Origin: Limnohabitans sp. 2KL-17
GTDB taxonomy: Bacteria > Pseudomonadota > Gammaproteobacteria > Burkholderiales > Burkholderiaceae_C
Length of the DNA stretch: 64,000 bases
Reading direction: 5' to 3'
NCBI RefSeq assembly: GCF_003063415.1
Contig: NZ_NESK01000004.1
Location: 62,001-126,000, forward strand
Shown: one piece after another, positions 1-9,500 of the stretch
Numbering within the stretch: position 1 is the first letter of the stretch
How the letters are laid out: each line of letters opens with the position of its first letter
Translations under genes and position numbers: made by a program
The notes under the pieces: generated by a model
What the model saw: only the letters and a program-made list of their open reading frames with translations
What the model was told of the DNA's origin: nothing
Database searches by the model: none

Positions 1-1579
1 TCTCGATCAGCTGGGCACCGCGCATGTATTCGCCGGTGATGGCGGCGATCATGGTGGGCGAGCCTTGCAAGGCGGTGCGTTGCATCAGGTGCTTGACAGC
101 GCGCATGCCCCCCAGCTCTTCACCACCACCGGCACGACCAGGACCGCCGTGCTTGAGTTGGGGCAGCGGAGAGCCGTGACCCGTCGACTCCACCGCCGAT
201 TCACGGTCAAGAATGTGCAGACGCCCGTGCAAGGCGGCAGCGACCGGGATGATGCGCGCAGCGATTTTCGGGTCTTTGGTCACCAGCGTGCCGACCAGAC
301 TGCCCAGCCCTCTTGCGGCCAGTTGCAGCGCTTCGTCTATGCCGTCATACGGCATGAGCGTGCTGACGGGGCCAAAGGCTTCCACATCGTGCACGCTGTC
401 GGTTTGCAAAGGCTTTTGGCACAGCAGCAGTGTGGGCTGGAAGAAGGCACCGCCTTCCACGCCCTGCCCCACCGGCTTGAAATCTGCCCCCCCACCAAAC
501 ACCAGCTCGGCGCTTTGGCGCAGCAAGGCCACGCGCTCGGCCACATCGGCTTGCTGCGCGTGCGAGGCCAGCGCCCCCATCTTTACGCCCTCTACGGACG
601 GATCGCCCACCACCACTTTGGCCAGACGGGCCTTGAGTTTTTCGGCCACAGCGTCCAGGTGCTGGCGCGGCACGATGGCGCGGCGAATCGCCGTGCACTT
701 CTGCCCCGCCTTGACGGTCATCTCGCGCGCGACTTCTTTCACGAACAAATCAAACTCTTCGTCGTCAGGCGTCACGTCCGGGCCGAGGATGGCGCAGTTC
801 AGCGAATCGGCTTCGGCGTTGAAGGGGATGCTGTGTTTGACCACATTGGGGTGCACGCGCAGCATGGCGGCGGTGTCGGCCGAGCCGGTGAAGGTGACCA
901 CGTCTTGGCCGTTCAGGCGGTCCAGCAAATCACCCGTGGAGCCGATCACCAGTTGCAAGGCACCGGCAGGCAGGATGCCCGATTGCTCGACCAAGCGCAC
1001 CATGGCTTCGGTCAGGTAGCTGGTGGACGAAGCCGGCTTGCCGATGCAAGGCATGCCCGCCAAAAAGCTGGGCGCGAACTTTTCGAGCAGACCCCAGATG
1101 GGGAAGTTGAAGGCATTGATGTGCACCGCAATGCCGCCTCGCGGCACCAAGATGTGTGTGCCCGCAAAGCCCCCCTTCTTGCCCAGCGGAAATGCCGGGC
1201 CTTCGTGGATCAGGTTGCCGCTGGGCAACTCGTTGCTGCCCATGCCCGCATAGGCAAACAAGGTGCCTGCGCCGCCTTCGATGTCGACCCAGCTGTCGGC
1301 ACGGGTCGCGCCGGTATGGGCCGAGATGGCGTACAGCGCTTCTTTGTGCTCGCCCAGGTACTTGGCCAGGGCTTTGAGGCGTGCGGCACGCTCTTGAAAA
1401 TCGAGCTTGAGCAAATTGGGCAGGCCCACGCTGCGGGCGTGGTGCACAGCATCGCCAAAGTCGATGGCCTCGGCATGGGTCTGGTAAACGGTCTGGCCGT
1501 TGATGGCGCTGCGCAGGGCTTGCGCGCTTTGCTGGCCGATCCACTGGCCACCGATAAAACTTTGCAGGACTTGGGACAT
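1..1579 (-). CDS. paaZ: PaaZ-type aldehyde dehydrogenase (5' part, cut by window edge)
   Basis: Reading from the ATG at 1579 gives 526 codons with no stop before the window edge, so this is the N-terminal aldehyde dehydrogenase part only. It follows E. coli PaaZ closely from memory: [15 protein letters not shown] near residues 89-103, the general base in NAEADSLNC (Glu256) and the nucleophile in [10 protein letters not shown] (Cys295). These fall at the same numbering as the known PaaZ catalytic residues. PaaZ opens the oxepin-CoA ring and oxidises the semialdehyde to 3-oxo-5,6-dehydrosuberyl-CoA in cytoplasmic phenylacetate catabolism. The C-terminal MaoC-like hydratase domain of a bifunctional PaaZ would lie outside the window, so a single-domain PaaN-type enzyme cannot be excluded. 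A palindrome at 1626-1641 lies just upstream. Confidence 0.9.
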   Translation of the reverse strand, partial: MSQVLQSFIGGQWIGQQSAQALRSAINGQTVYQTHAEAIDFGDAVHHARSVGLPNLLKLDFQERAARLKALAKYLGEHKEALYAISAHTGATRADSWVDIEGGAGTLFAYAGMGSNELPSGNLIHEGPAFPLGKKGGFAGTHILVPRGGIAVHINAFNFPIWGLLEKFAPSFLAGMPCIGKPASSTSYLTEAMVRLVEQSGILPAGALQLVIGSTGDLLDRLNGQDVVTFTGSADTAAMLRVHPNVVKHSIPFNAEADSLNCAILGPDVTPDDEEFDLFVKEVAREMTVKAGQKCTAIRRAIVPRQHLDAVAEKLKARLAKVVVGDPSVEGVKMGALASHAQQADVAERVALLRQSAELVFGGGADFKPVGQGVEGGAFFQPTLLLCQKPLQTDSVHDVEAFGPVSTLMPYDGIDEALQLAARGLGSLVGTLVTKDPKIAARIIPVAAALHGRLHILDRESAVESTGHGSPLPQLKHGGPGRAGGGEELGGMRAVKHLMQRTALQGSPTMIAAITGEYMRGAQLIE

Positions 1580-1625
1580 GGGAAGACGCTTTCTGTGAGG
1601 TTCAAACCCGGTCTACACCAATTAA

Positions 1626-1641
1626 CCAACCGGGCGGTCGG
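1626..1641. promoter_or_regulatory. PaaR-like operator palindrome upstream of paaZ
   Basis: An inverted repeat CCAACCG-GG-CGGTCGG with one mismatch lies 47-62 bases upstream of the paaZ start codon. Its form resembles the ACCGACCGGTCGGT-like sites I recall for the TetR-family repressor PaaR of beta-proteobacteria. The repeat is seen directly; the assignment to PaaR is inference. Confidence 0.45.
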
Positions 1642-1691
1642 GGAATTTTAGTCGGTTTGCACGCTCTGTGAACCCGACATGGCAAAGGGGT

Positions 1692-1719
1692 TTGCGAAAT
1701 TGATAAGCATGCATATAAT
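1692..1719 (+). promoter_or_regulatory. Candidate promoter of the gentisate operon with overlapping operator
   Basis: A perfect -10 TATAAT (1714-1719) lies 16 bases after TTGCGA (1692-1697), a 4/6 match to -35. A 14-bp near-palindrome, ATAAGCATGCATAT (1703-1716, 12 of 14 positions symmetric), fills the spacer and touches the -10. A regulator bound there would block RNA polymerase, which would fit a MarR-type repressor responding to an aromatic acid. No regulator gene is adjacent, so its identity is open. Confidence 0.45.
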
Positions 1720-1756
1720 ATCTCAAGATTCGTCACATTCACTTGCTGGAGATGCC

Positions 1757-2968
1757 ATGAGCACTGCACAAAACCCCCTTCCTGTGATCGTTGCCGGCGG
1801 CGGCATTGGCGGCCTGGCTGCGGCTTTGGCGCTGGTGCGCCAGGGCTTTCGGGTCACCGTGCTGGAGCAAGCGCCCCAGATCGGCGAGATCGGTGCGGGC
1901 ATCCAAATTGGACCGAATGGGTTTCATGCGTTTGACGCTTTGGGCGTCGGTGACAAAGCCCGTGGCCGCGCCGTGTACACCGATTTCATGGTCATGCACG
2001 ACGCCGTCGACGAGTACCAGGTGGGCAAGATCCCCACAGATGAGAAATTCCGCCAACGCTTTGGCAACCCCTACGCCGTGATTCACCGGGCCGATGTGCA
2101 TTTGTCTTTGCTCGAGGGCGCGCAAGAAACCGGGCAAGTCGAGTTCCACACCAACACCCGCGTCGTGCGCATCGAGCAAGACGAGGCCAGCGTGACCGTG
2201 TGGGACCAAAACGGCAAGGCCTTTCAGGGCTGCGCGCTGATTGGCGCCGATGGCGTGAAGTCGGTGGTGCGCGAGCAGTTTGTGGGCGACCCGGCCCGCG
2301 TGACAGGCCATGTGGTGTACCGCGCCGTGGTCGACAAAAAAGATTTCCCCGAAGACCTGCAGTGGAACGCAGCCGCCATCTGGGTCGGCCCCAACTGTCA
2401 CCTGGTGCACTACCCTCTGCGCGGTGGCGAGCAATACAACGTGGTGGTGACCTTCCACAGCCGCGAGCAAGAAGAATGGGGGGTGACCGATGGCAGCAAA
2501 GAAGAAGTGCAAAGCTACTTCCAGGGCATCTGCCCCAAAGCCCGCCAGTTGATTGACCTGCCCAAGACCTGGAAGCGCTGGGCAACCGCCGACCGCGAAC
2601 CGATTGGCCAATGGACTTATGGCCGCGTGAGCTTGCTGGGCGATGCCGCCCACCCCACCACGCAGTACATGGCGCAAGGCGCTTGCATGGCCATGGAAGA
2701 CGCCGTCACACTGGGCGAAGCCCTGCGAACCCACCAAAACGACTGGCCCAAAGCCCTGGACATGTACCAACGTGCGCGGGTGGCCCGCACCGCCCGCATC
2801 GTGTTGTCCAGCCGCGAGATGGGACGCATTTACCACGCCAAAGGGGTTGAGCGCCTGGTGCGCAACGACCTGTGGCGCGGTCGCAGCGCAGAGCGCTTTT
2901 ATGATGCGATGGAATGGCTGTATGGCTGGAACGTCGGCAACTGCCTCGACGCCGCTCAAAACACCTGA
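1757..2968 (+). CDS. nagX: 3-hydroxybenzoate 6-monooxygenase (FAD)
   Basis: A 403-residue group A flavoprotein monooxygenase that hydroxylates 3-hydroxybenzoate to gentisate with NAD(P)H and O2. Visible are the N-terminal FAD motif GGGIGGLAAALAL, the IGADGVKSVVR stretch with the DG motif, and the GD motif LLGDAAHPTTQYMAQGA. The family call rests on strong similarity to Burkholderiales 3-hydroxybenzoate 6-hydroxylases rather than to salicylate 1-hydroxylase. The ATG at 1757 is chosen because GGAG precedes it and the FAD fold starts about ten residues later; the frame is open upstream to 1679. It is the first gene of a four-gene operon that completes the gentisate pathway, and nagI follows after 18 bases. 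Confidence 0.9.
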   Translation: MSTAQNPLPVIVAGGGIGGLAAALALVRQGFRVTVLEQAPQIGEIGAGIQIGPNGFHAFDALGVGDKARGRAVYTDFMVMHDAVDEYQVGKIPTDEKFRQRFGNPYAVIHRADVHLSLLEGAQETGQVEFHTNTRVVRIEQDEASVTVWDQNGKAFQGCALIGADGVKSVVREQFVGDPARVTGHVVYRAVVDKKDFPEDLQWNAAAIWVGPNCHLVHYPLRGGEQYNVVVTFHSREQEEWGVTDGSKEEVQSYFQGICPKARQLIDLPKTWKRWATADREPIGQWTYGRVSLLGDAAHPTTQYMAQGACMAMEDAVTLGEALRTHQNDWPKALDMYQRARVARTARIVLSSREMGRIYHAKGVERLVRNDLWRGRSAERFYDAMEWLYGWNVGNCLDAAQNT

Positions 2969-2986
2969 TGGCACGGAGACATATTC

Positions 2987-4024
2987 ATGAACGAACTCGG
3001 ACGACTCGAAGACCTTCCCCAGGACTATGTGCAGGACCTGCGCAAGCTGAACCTGGTGCCGCTGTGGCCCAGCCTGCGCGGCGTGCTGCCGCCCAAGGTG
3101 CCCACCCGCCAGACCCAGCCCACGTGCTGGGCCTACAAGGACATCAAGCCGCTTTTGCTCAAGGCGGGCGACTTGACCCCGATTGAAAAAGCCGAGCGCC
3201 GCGTGCTGGTGCTGGCCAACCCAGGCCATGGTCTGGAAAAAATGCAGGCCTCTGCAGCCATGTACTTGGGCATGCAGTTGCTCATGCCCGGCGAATGGGC
3301 CCCCAGTCACCGCCACACGCCCAACGCAGTGCGCATGGTGGTCGAGGGCGAAGGCGCCTGGACCACGGTGGACGGCGAAAAATGCCCCATGAGCCGGGGT
3401 GATTTGATCTTGACCCCCACCGGCTTGTGGCACGAACACGGCCACGATGGCACCGACCCCGTGATCTGGCTCGATGTGCTGGACCTGCCCCTGGTCTATT
3501 ACATGGAAGCCAGTTACCACATCAACGGCGATCGCCAGACCACGGTGCCCGGCCAAGGCGACAAGCAATACGCCCGTGGCGGCGTGGTGCCCTCGAGGGT
3601 GTTTGAGCGCAGCAAAAAAGCCTACCCCATGCTGCGCTACGCCTGGCAAGACACCCAAGCCGCACTGCACGCCTTGGCCTCTGACGGTGCAGCGCCAGAA
3701 CAAGTGCAGGTCACCTTCATCAACCCCGAAACCGGTAGCGATGCAGAAAACATCCTTGGCTTTTACGCCCTGATGCTGCGCCCCGGTCAGACACTGCGCC
3801 TGCCTGCTCGTTCACCCGCTCAGGTGTTTCATGTCATCGAAGGCGCTGTGCAAGCGCAGATCATGGCCAGCACCTTCACCTTGGCCGAAGCCGATACCTG
3901 CTGCGCCCCCGGCTATGAGGCCGTGACACTGACCAACCTGAACACCACTGAACCGGCTTTCATCTTCATGGCCGACGAATCGCCACTGCACCGCAAACTG
4001 GGTGTGTACGAAAACCGCGGCTGA
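2987..4024 (+). CDS. nagI: Gentisate 1,2-dioxygenase
   Basis: A 345-residue bicupin Fe(II) dioxygenase that cleaves gentisate between C1 and C2 to give maleylpyruvate. The N-terminal cupin carries the iron-binding SHRHTPNAVRMVVEG motif near residues 105-119 and WHEHGHDG near 143-150. The second cupin around residues 250-330 is degenerate, as is usual in the family. Length and order match NagI and MhbD proteins. It starts 18 bases after nagX and is followed by nagK after 20 bases, so it is almost certainly co-transcribed with them. Confidence 0.92.
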   Translation: MNELGRLEDLPQDYVQDLRKLNLVPLWPSLRGVLPPKVPTRQTQPTCWAYKDIKPLLLKAGDLTPIEKAERRVLVLANPGHGLEKMQASAAMYLGMQLLMPGEWAPSHRHTPNAVRMVVEGEGAWTTVDGEKCPMSRGDLILTPTGLWHEHGHDGTDPVIWLDVLDLPLVYYMEASYHINGDRQTTVPGQGDKQYARGGVVPSRVFERSKKAYPMLRYAWQDTQAALHALASDGAAPEQVQVTFINPETGSDAENILGFYALMLRPGQTLRLPARSPAQVFHVIEGAVQAQIMASTFTLAEADTCCAPGYEAVTLTNLNTTEPAFIFMADESPLHRKLGVYENRG

Positions 4025-4044
4025 TCTTCCATTTAAATTCACAC

Positions 4045-4746
4045 ATGACCACTTACCTCTTCTCCCCGCCCACCATCCAATCGCTTGCCATTCGTGGCCA
4101 AACCGAGCGCTTTCCGATTAACCGCATCTTTTGTGTGGGCCGCAACTACCACGCCCACGCGGTCGAAATGGGCAAGCCCGTCGACAAAAGCGTGGAGCAA
4201 GCTTTCTACTTCACCAAGTCGCCTCAGACCTTGGTGGAGAGTGGCGCCACAGTCGATTACCCCCCGCGCACCAGCAACTACCATTTCGAGATGGAGTTGG
4301 TGCTGGCCATTGGCAAGGCCGGCTTTCGCGTGAGCGAAGCCAACGCGCATGAACTGGTCTACGGTTACGCCTCAGGCTTGGACATGACACGCCGCGACCT
4401 GCAGTTGGTGGCGCGCGACAAAGGCCGCCCCTGGGATACGGGCAAAGACATCGAGCAAGGCTCGGTCTGCAGCGACATCGTGCCCATGCCCGGCGTGGTG
4501 ATCGAAAACGGCGCCATCGCGCTCGAAGTCAATGGCGTCACCAAGCAGTCGTCCGATGTGAACAAGCTGATCTGGAACATCCGCGAAATCATTGCCGATC
4601 TGTCCACCTACTACCACCTGCAACCCGGCGACCTGATTTATACCGGCACACCGGAAGGCGTGGGCGCTGTGCTGCCCGGCGACAAGATCACTGGCCGAGT
4701 CGAAGGGGTTACCGAGATCGCACTGACCATCGGCGCTGCGGCGTAA
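4045..4746 (+). CDS. nagK: Fumarylpyruvate hydrolase (FAH family)
   Basis: A 233-residue fumarylacetoacetate-hydrolase-fold enzyme that splits fumarylpyruvate to fumarate and pyruvate, the last step of the GSH-dependent gentisate pathway. FAH signatures are clear: GRNYHAHAVEMG, the metal-binding acidic pair in HFEMELVLAIG, the Asp of SGLDMTRRDLQ, and the C-terminal YTGTPEGVGAVLPGD. The context between gentisate dioxygenase and maleylpyruvate isomerase fixes the substrate. It starts 20 bases after the nagI stop codon. Confidence 0.92.
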   Translation: MTTYLFSPPTIQSLAIRGQTERFPINRIFCVGRNYHAHAVEMGKPVDKSVEQAFYFTKSPQTLVESGATVDYPPRTSNYHFEMELVLAIGKAGFRVSEANAHELVYGYASGLDMTRRDLQLVARDKGRPWDTGKDIEQGSVCSDIVPMPGVVIENGAIALEVNGVTKQSSDVNKLIWNIREIIADLSTYYHLQPGDLIYTGTPEGVGAVLPGDKITGRVEGVTEIALTIGAAA

Positions 4747-4833
4747 TTCCAAATCCAATAGGCGAAGAACGGGCTGCCATCACAATGCATGAATTGCCAC
4801 ACTTCGCCCGCCATGACATACCGTAAGAAGTCC

Positions 4834-5469
4834 ATGAAACTCTATAACTTTTTCAGAAGTGGCACCTCACAACGCCTGCGCATCGCGCTCAACCTCAAGG
4901 GCATCTCCACAGACTACGTGGCGGTGGACTTAAGGGTCGAAGAACACCAGAAAGAAGCTTTCAAGTCGGTCAATCCGCAAATGCTGGTGCCCGCGCTTGA
5001 CACCGGTGAGCAGGTGCTGGTCCAGTCACCTGCCATCCTTGAATGGCTGGAAGAAAAATACCCCACACCTGCCTTGTTGCCTGCAGATGTCGATGCACGC
5101 GCCCATGTGCGTGCGCTAGCAGCCATCGTGGGTTGCGACATCCACCCGATCAACAACCGCCGAATTCTGGAAACACTGCGAAAACAATTCGGCGCCAATG
5201 AAGCGGCCATCAACGCCTGGTGTGGCACTTGGATCAGCGCAGGTTTCGATGCCTACGAAGCCCTGATTGCTACCGACAAGAATCGGGGCACGTTCAGCTT
5301 TGGCAACACACCCACCCTGGCGGATGTGTATTTGATTCCGCAAGTGGAAAGCGCCCGCCGCTTCAAGGTGGACATGGGCCGCTGGCCGCTGATCAGCGCG
5401 GTCGACCAGGCTTGTGGTGCGCTGGAAGCCTTCCAGAAAGCCGCCCCGCTGGCACAGCCTGACGCCTGA
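4834..5469 (+). CDS. nagL: Maleylpyruvate isomerase (zeta-class GST)
   Basis: A 211-residue zeta-class glutathione transferase that isomerises maleylpyruvate to fumarylpyruvate with GSH as cofactor. The N-terminal thioredoxin-fold motif MKLYNFFRSGTSQRLRIAL and the GSH-site QSPAILEWLEEKYP are typical of NagL and maleylacetoacetate isomerase. I use the ATG at 4834 because homologues start exactly there and a purine-rich AAGAAG precedes it. An in-frame ATG at 4813 would add seven residues not seen in the family. It sits 87 bases after nagK and is out of pathway order but in the same operon. Confidence 0.9.
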   Translation: MKLYNFFRSGTSQRLRIALNLKGISTDYVAVDLRVEEHQKEAFKSVNPQMLVPALDTGEQVLVQSPAILEWLEEKYPTPALLPADVDARAHVRALAAIVGCDIHPINNRRILETLRKQFGANEAAINAWCGTWISAGFDAYEALIATDKNRGTFSFGNTPTLADVYLIPQVESARRFKVDMGRWPLISAVDQACGALEAFQKAAPLAQPDA

Positions 5470-5475
5470 ACCAAG

Positions 5476-5499
5476 GCCTGAGCCAAGTGTGGCTTAGGC
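5476..5499. terminator. Hairpin between convergent genes
   Basis: GCCTGAGCCA and TGGCTTAGGC form a 10-bp stem with one G-T pair around an AGTG loop, between the nagL stop and the stop of the convergent aldo/keto reductase gene. There is no U-tract on either side, so it may act as a bidirectional or Rho-assisted terminator. The structure is seen; the role is inferred. Confidence 0.45.
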
Positions 5500-5509
5500 A
5501 AGGCGCAGG

Positions 5510-6514
5510 TCAGCCAAACACCTCGGTGTCCACTTCGCTGTTGGCCTGCGCGTTGTAGCGATCACCCGCCACGGTGTTCTGGTTGATGAGCGCTTCAAGG
5601 CGCGCCATCTGGCCTACATCCAGCACCACATCCACCGCCGCCAAGTCGTCCAACAGGTGATCTACCGAGGTCGTGCCCGGGATCGGGATGATGTCGTCCC
5701 CCTTGTGCAGCAGCCAGGCCAGCGCCAGTTGCGAGGGGCTGCAACCGGCCTCTTGCGCCAGCGCATGGTAGGCCGGCAACAGCTTCAGGTTGGCAGCGTA
5801 GTTCTCCGGGGCAAAGCGCGGCATGCTGCGCCGGATGTCTTTGGCGTCAAAGTGAGCGATGTCCAAGGCCGCACCACACAAAAACCCCCGCGCCACCGGA
5901 CTGAAGGCCACAAAGGCAACACCCAACGCACGGCAAGCCTGCAACACAGCAATTTCGGGGTTGCGTGTCCACAGCGAATACTCGGTCTGCACCGCAGCAA
6001 TCGGGTGCACCGCATGCGCCTTGCGTAAGGTGCCGGCCGAGACTTCAGACAAGCCAATCGTCTGAATCTTGCCCTGGCGCACCAGATCGCTCAATGCCCC
6101 CACGCTGTCTTCGATCGGCACCTTCTTATCCCAGCGGTGCAGGTAATACAAGTCAATCACATCGGTCTGCAGGCGACGCAAGGCGTCTTCGCAGGTTTTG
6201 CGAATTGTCTCTGGCCGGCCATCGATCACGCGCACCAGCTTGCCATCCCCCGGGTCCACGCCCTGCATGCCGCATTTGCTGGCCAGGGTGAACTTCTGCC
6301 GATGCGGTTTCATGACTTTGCCCAGCAAGCTTTCGTTGGCCCCAAAACCATACAAAGCTGCCGTATCAAACAAGGTGACGCCCTGATCAAGGGCGGTGAG
6401 CAGCACGCGTTCGGCCTGTTCTGCAGACACTGGCGCGCCATAGGCGTGGCTGAGGTTCATGCAGCCCAGCCCGATGGGGCTGACGCTGAAGGAGGCAATA
6501 TTTCTGTTTTTCAT
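5510..6514 (-). CDS. Aldo/keto reductase
   Basis: A 334-residue NADPH-dependent aldo/keto reductase of the TIM-barrel family, probably cytoplasmic. The catalytic tetrad is visible: Asp in DTAALYGFG with its Tyr, Lys in FTLASKCGM, and His in YYLHRWD. The cofactor-site region IPIPGTTSVDHL is near residue 280. The start at 6514 is chosen because homologues begin with M-K-x-R-x-I and then SVSPIGLGCMNLS. The frame is open to 6571, and no strong Shine-Dalgarno is visible for either start. Substrate unknown; it shares the strand with the DUF748 gene upstream (74-base gap). Confidence 0.85.
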   Translation of the reverse strand: MKNRNIASFSVSPIGLGCMNLSHAYGAPVSAEQAERVLLTALDQGVTLFDTAALYGFGANESLLGKVMKPHRQKFTLASKCGMQGVDPGDGKLVRVIDGRPETIRKTCEDALRRLQTDVIDLYYLHRWDKKVPIEDSVGALSDLVRQGKIQTIGLSEVSAGTLRKAHAVHPIAAVQTEYSLWTRNPEIAVLQACRALGVAFVAFSPVARGFLCGAALDIAHFDAKDIRRSMPRFAPENYAANLKLLPAYHALAQEAGCSPSQLALAWLLHKGDDIIPIPGTTSVDHLLDDLAAVDVVLDVGQMARLEALINQNTVAGDRYNAQANSEVDTEVFG

Positions 6515-6588
6515 GGGGCATATCTTAGACGCTCCAACCCATGCCGTCACAAGCCCGCCGCATCCGGACATGCAAAGCTGCCAGGGCT

Positions 6589-9500
6589 TCAGTCGGTGGA
6601 AACCACCAAAGTCACTTGCGGCAACAACGGTGATTTTTGCGCGCCATCACGTGCCGCCGAAGCCCCCACAAAAAGCTGTTCTGCCGGCACGCCCAAAGCC
6701 AGCAAGATGTCACGAACGTGTTGGGCGCGCGCTTGCGCCAACGCCCGCATGGCCGAGTCATCCACTTGAATGGCGGCCAGCAGCAAGGCCTCCATGTCGC
6801 CCTTTGGCAAGTCCTTGAGCCCGCCCAGCACATTGCGTGGTTTGGGGATAGGCGCACGCCGGTAAACCGATGCCAACAGGGCCGGATACTCCTCGGGGCT
6901 CACGTCCATCGCCAAGCTTGCATCCTGGCCATCCCGAATCAGGCGTCGGCGTTTTTCTGCCTTGACCGAGTCGCGAAGTTGTGAACGGCGCAAAGCCTCA
7001 CGTTCCGAATCCGGATCGGCTTGCCCCACAACGGTCAGAAGCAATGCCGGCTTGTCGATCACCAACTTGGCCACCGCCTCGAGTTTCTGGCGCGTCGCCG
7101 CGTCCACATCGGCACTGCCGGGTGCAAAAGCCATCTGTTGCAACTGCTCAGCGCCCGAAAAAGCCCCAGCGATCAAACTGAAAGGCGCGATGATGGCCTT
7201 GCCAATCAGGCTGAGGGCCATTTTCCAGAGGATCGCGCCCACGCGAAAATCAGGGTCGCTGATGGAGCCGCTGATCGGCAAATTGACGTTGATCACGCCA
7301 TGGCGGTCGGCCAACAGGGCAACGGCCAGCTTCACGGGTAAATTGGGAGCGTCCACGTTGTCCGAACGTTCGCCAAAGCGCAACTGGTTCAAAACGATTT
7401 GATGCGTTGCTTGCAATTGGGCATTCGCATCGATGCGGTAATTCACATCCGCCGAAAGCTTGCCTCGCTCAATGCCATTACCTGCGTATTTTTTGCTGTA
7501 GGGTGAAAGCTGTGGCAGCTCCAGATCACGCACTTTGCCACGCACATCCAGGGCCACAGGACGGGATAGCGGATTGATGCGTCCATCGACTTCCAAACTG
7601 GCAGAGCCCGCCACACGACCTCGCAAACTCAATGGGGCCAAGGCCACCACATGGGCATCTGCAGGCTGGTTCGACAAAGCACCCAAACTGCCCGCCAACT
7701 CGGTCACTTCGGCCGAATAGTTGGGCCGAATGTAATGGTCAGAAAATGACACACGGCCATTGACCAGCCCCGTGGGCCCCAACTCGACCCGAGGGTTTGC
7801 CGCATCCGACTTTGCCGCAGTCGCCGGGCTCAACTTGACCAGGTTTTGCAAGTTCAGATGCCCGGAGGGCGAGATGTCCACGCGCGCAAAGAAATCATTC
7901 AAGGCGGTTTCTGAAATCTTCAGGTGGTCCAGCGCACCGGCCTTCAAGCCCAGGTCAAGGCCCCTTAAATTCAAGGCTTTGATGTCGAGCAAAGCTTCAC
8001 CGTCTGACTTGTTGAAGGCGCGAAAATTTTCCACAGACGCATCGCCTTGCAAATTCAAACCCAGCCCAGCAACGGGCAAGGCCAACTCCAGCCCCCCCGC
8101 GTAACTCAGGTCGGCCCTTCTCCAATCGAAATTCAACCATTCGGCCCCATAAGGGCTCAACTGGTGAACCGGAAAGCGGGCCAACTGCAAGCGCCCTTTC
8201 AATTGCAGCGGCGTCGCTTTTTCCTGACCTGCCCCCGCAGAAGGCAAACGGAAAACGCCCTCAAAACCCAGCCGGCCTGCCTCGCGCCGCTGCGATCCGG
8301 CGATCAAATCCAGCTTGACCGGGGTCATCTGCGGCCAAGTGGCCATCGGTTGCCAGGGCCCTGTGCTGAGGTTCACATCGCGAACATCCATTTGCACCCC
8401 TCCCGCCATGGCGAGGTCTTCCAGCTTGAACACACCGCCCTTGACTTGCACCTGACCCAGCTCCAGCTGCCAAGGGTCTGGCACCGTTTTTTCTTCAGCA
8501 TCAGAAGGCTTGGCAAGGACCCGCCAGTCTTCGAACATCCAGCGGCCTTGTAGGTCACGCGACAGCTTCAAATCAGGCCGGTTCAACACCACACGACCCA
8601 CGCGGGCCTGCCGTTTGAAAACGTCCACCTGGACTTGCTCGATGGCCAGTTCTGCCAGCGCAGCCGCTGGTTGATCAGCAGGCCCCAAAGACGCAGCGGC
8701 CAAACGAATTTGCGGCGCCTTGAGCACCAGGCTTGCAGGCTCCCCCTCCCCAGCAGCCCGCCAGTTCAAGCTCAGGTCGGCCGAAGACTGTCCTGACAAG
8801 GCCGGACGAAAAAATTCGGCCCAATAAGGCGCAGCGGTTTGAAGCGGAAAATCTTGCCACTTCAAGCGCACTTGGGCACTTTTCAGGTTGGTGCTGCCAT
8901 CCCACGACAGCTTGGCCCCCTGTACGCTTGCCTTGCCCTGCACCGGCGAAGCTGTGAGGGCAGGCCAACTCAAGTTGCTGCTTTGAAAATCGATGTCGCT
9001 GAGCACCAGAACCGCGGGCATACGGGTTGCGGCATCTTGCCATCGCAGCTCACCACCAGCCACTTGAAAGTCCTTTAACTCGTAAAGAGGCACCCGCTTG
9101 ACGGGGACCTGCGCAGCACTGTCATCAGGTGCAAAAACCCGTTGCAGGCGTGCCCAGTTGATCTCTCCAGCCGCATCGCGCCGAACATGAAGCACGGGCT
9201 TGTCCAAACTCAACACATCCAGCTTGAGCACCTCCTCCAGCGGCCGCCATGCATCGATCTTCACAGCCAGTTCACCGAGTTGCACCAGCGGCAGTTGTGC
9301 ACTGCCATCCACCATTTCATGGAGCTTCAGGCGGGTCAAGACCACGCGGCCAGAGACCGACACTTCGGGTGCGGTTTCTTGCCGGAACGCCAGCCCGATG
9401 TCCAAATCCAGCAAACCGTCAACCACACGAACAGGCCACACCTTGGGCCAATAAGGCAAATAAGGTGAGACATCCAGTCCCTTGATCTGAAAGTGGGCTT

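Noticed and set aside
65-1651. A 528-codon plus-strand frame opposite paaZ
   Set aside because: The minus strand carries the complete PaaZ catalytic pattern; the plus frame is its shadow.
1739-3703. A 654-codon open frame on the minus strand opposite nagX and nagI
   Set aside because: It lies antisense to two clear enzymes, its translation is His/Gln/Val-rich without any domain, and such frames are common opposite GC-rich genes.
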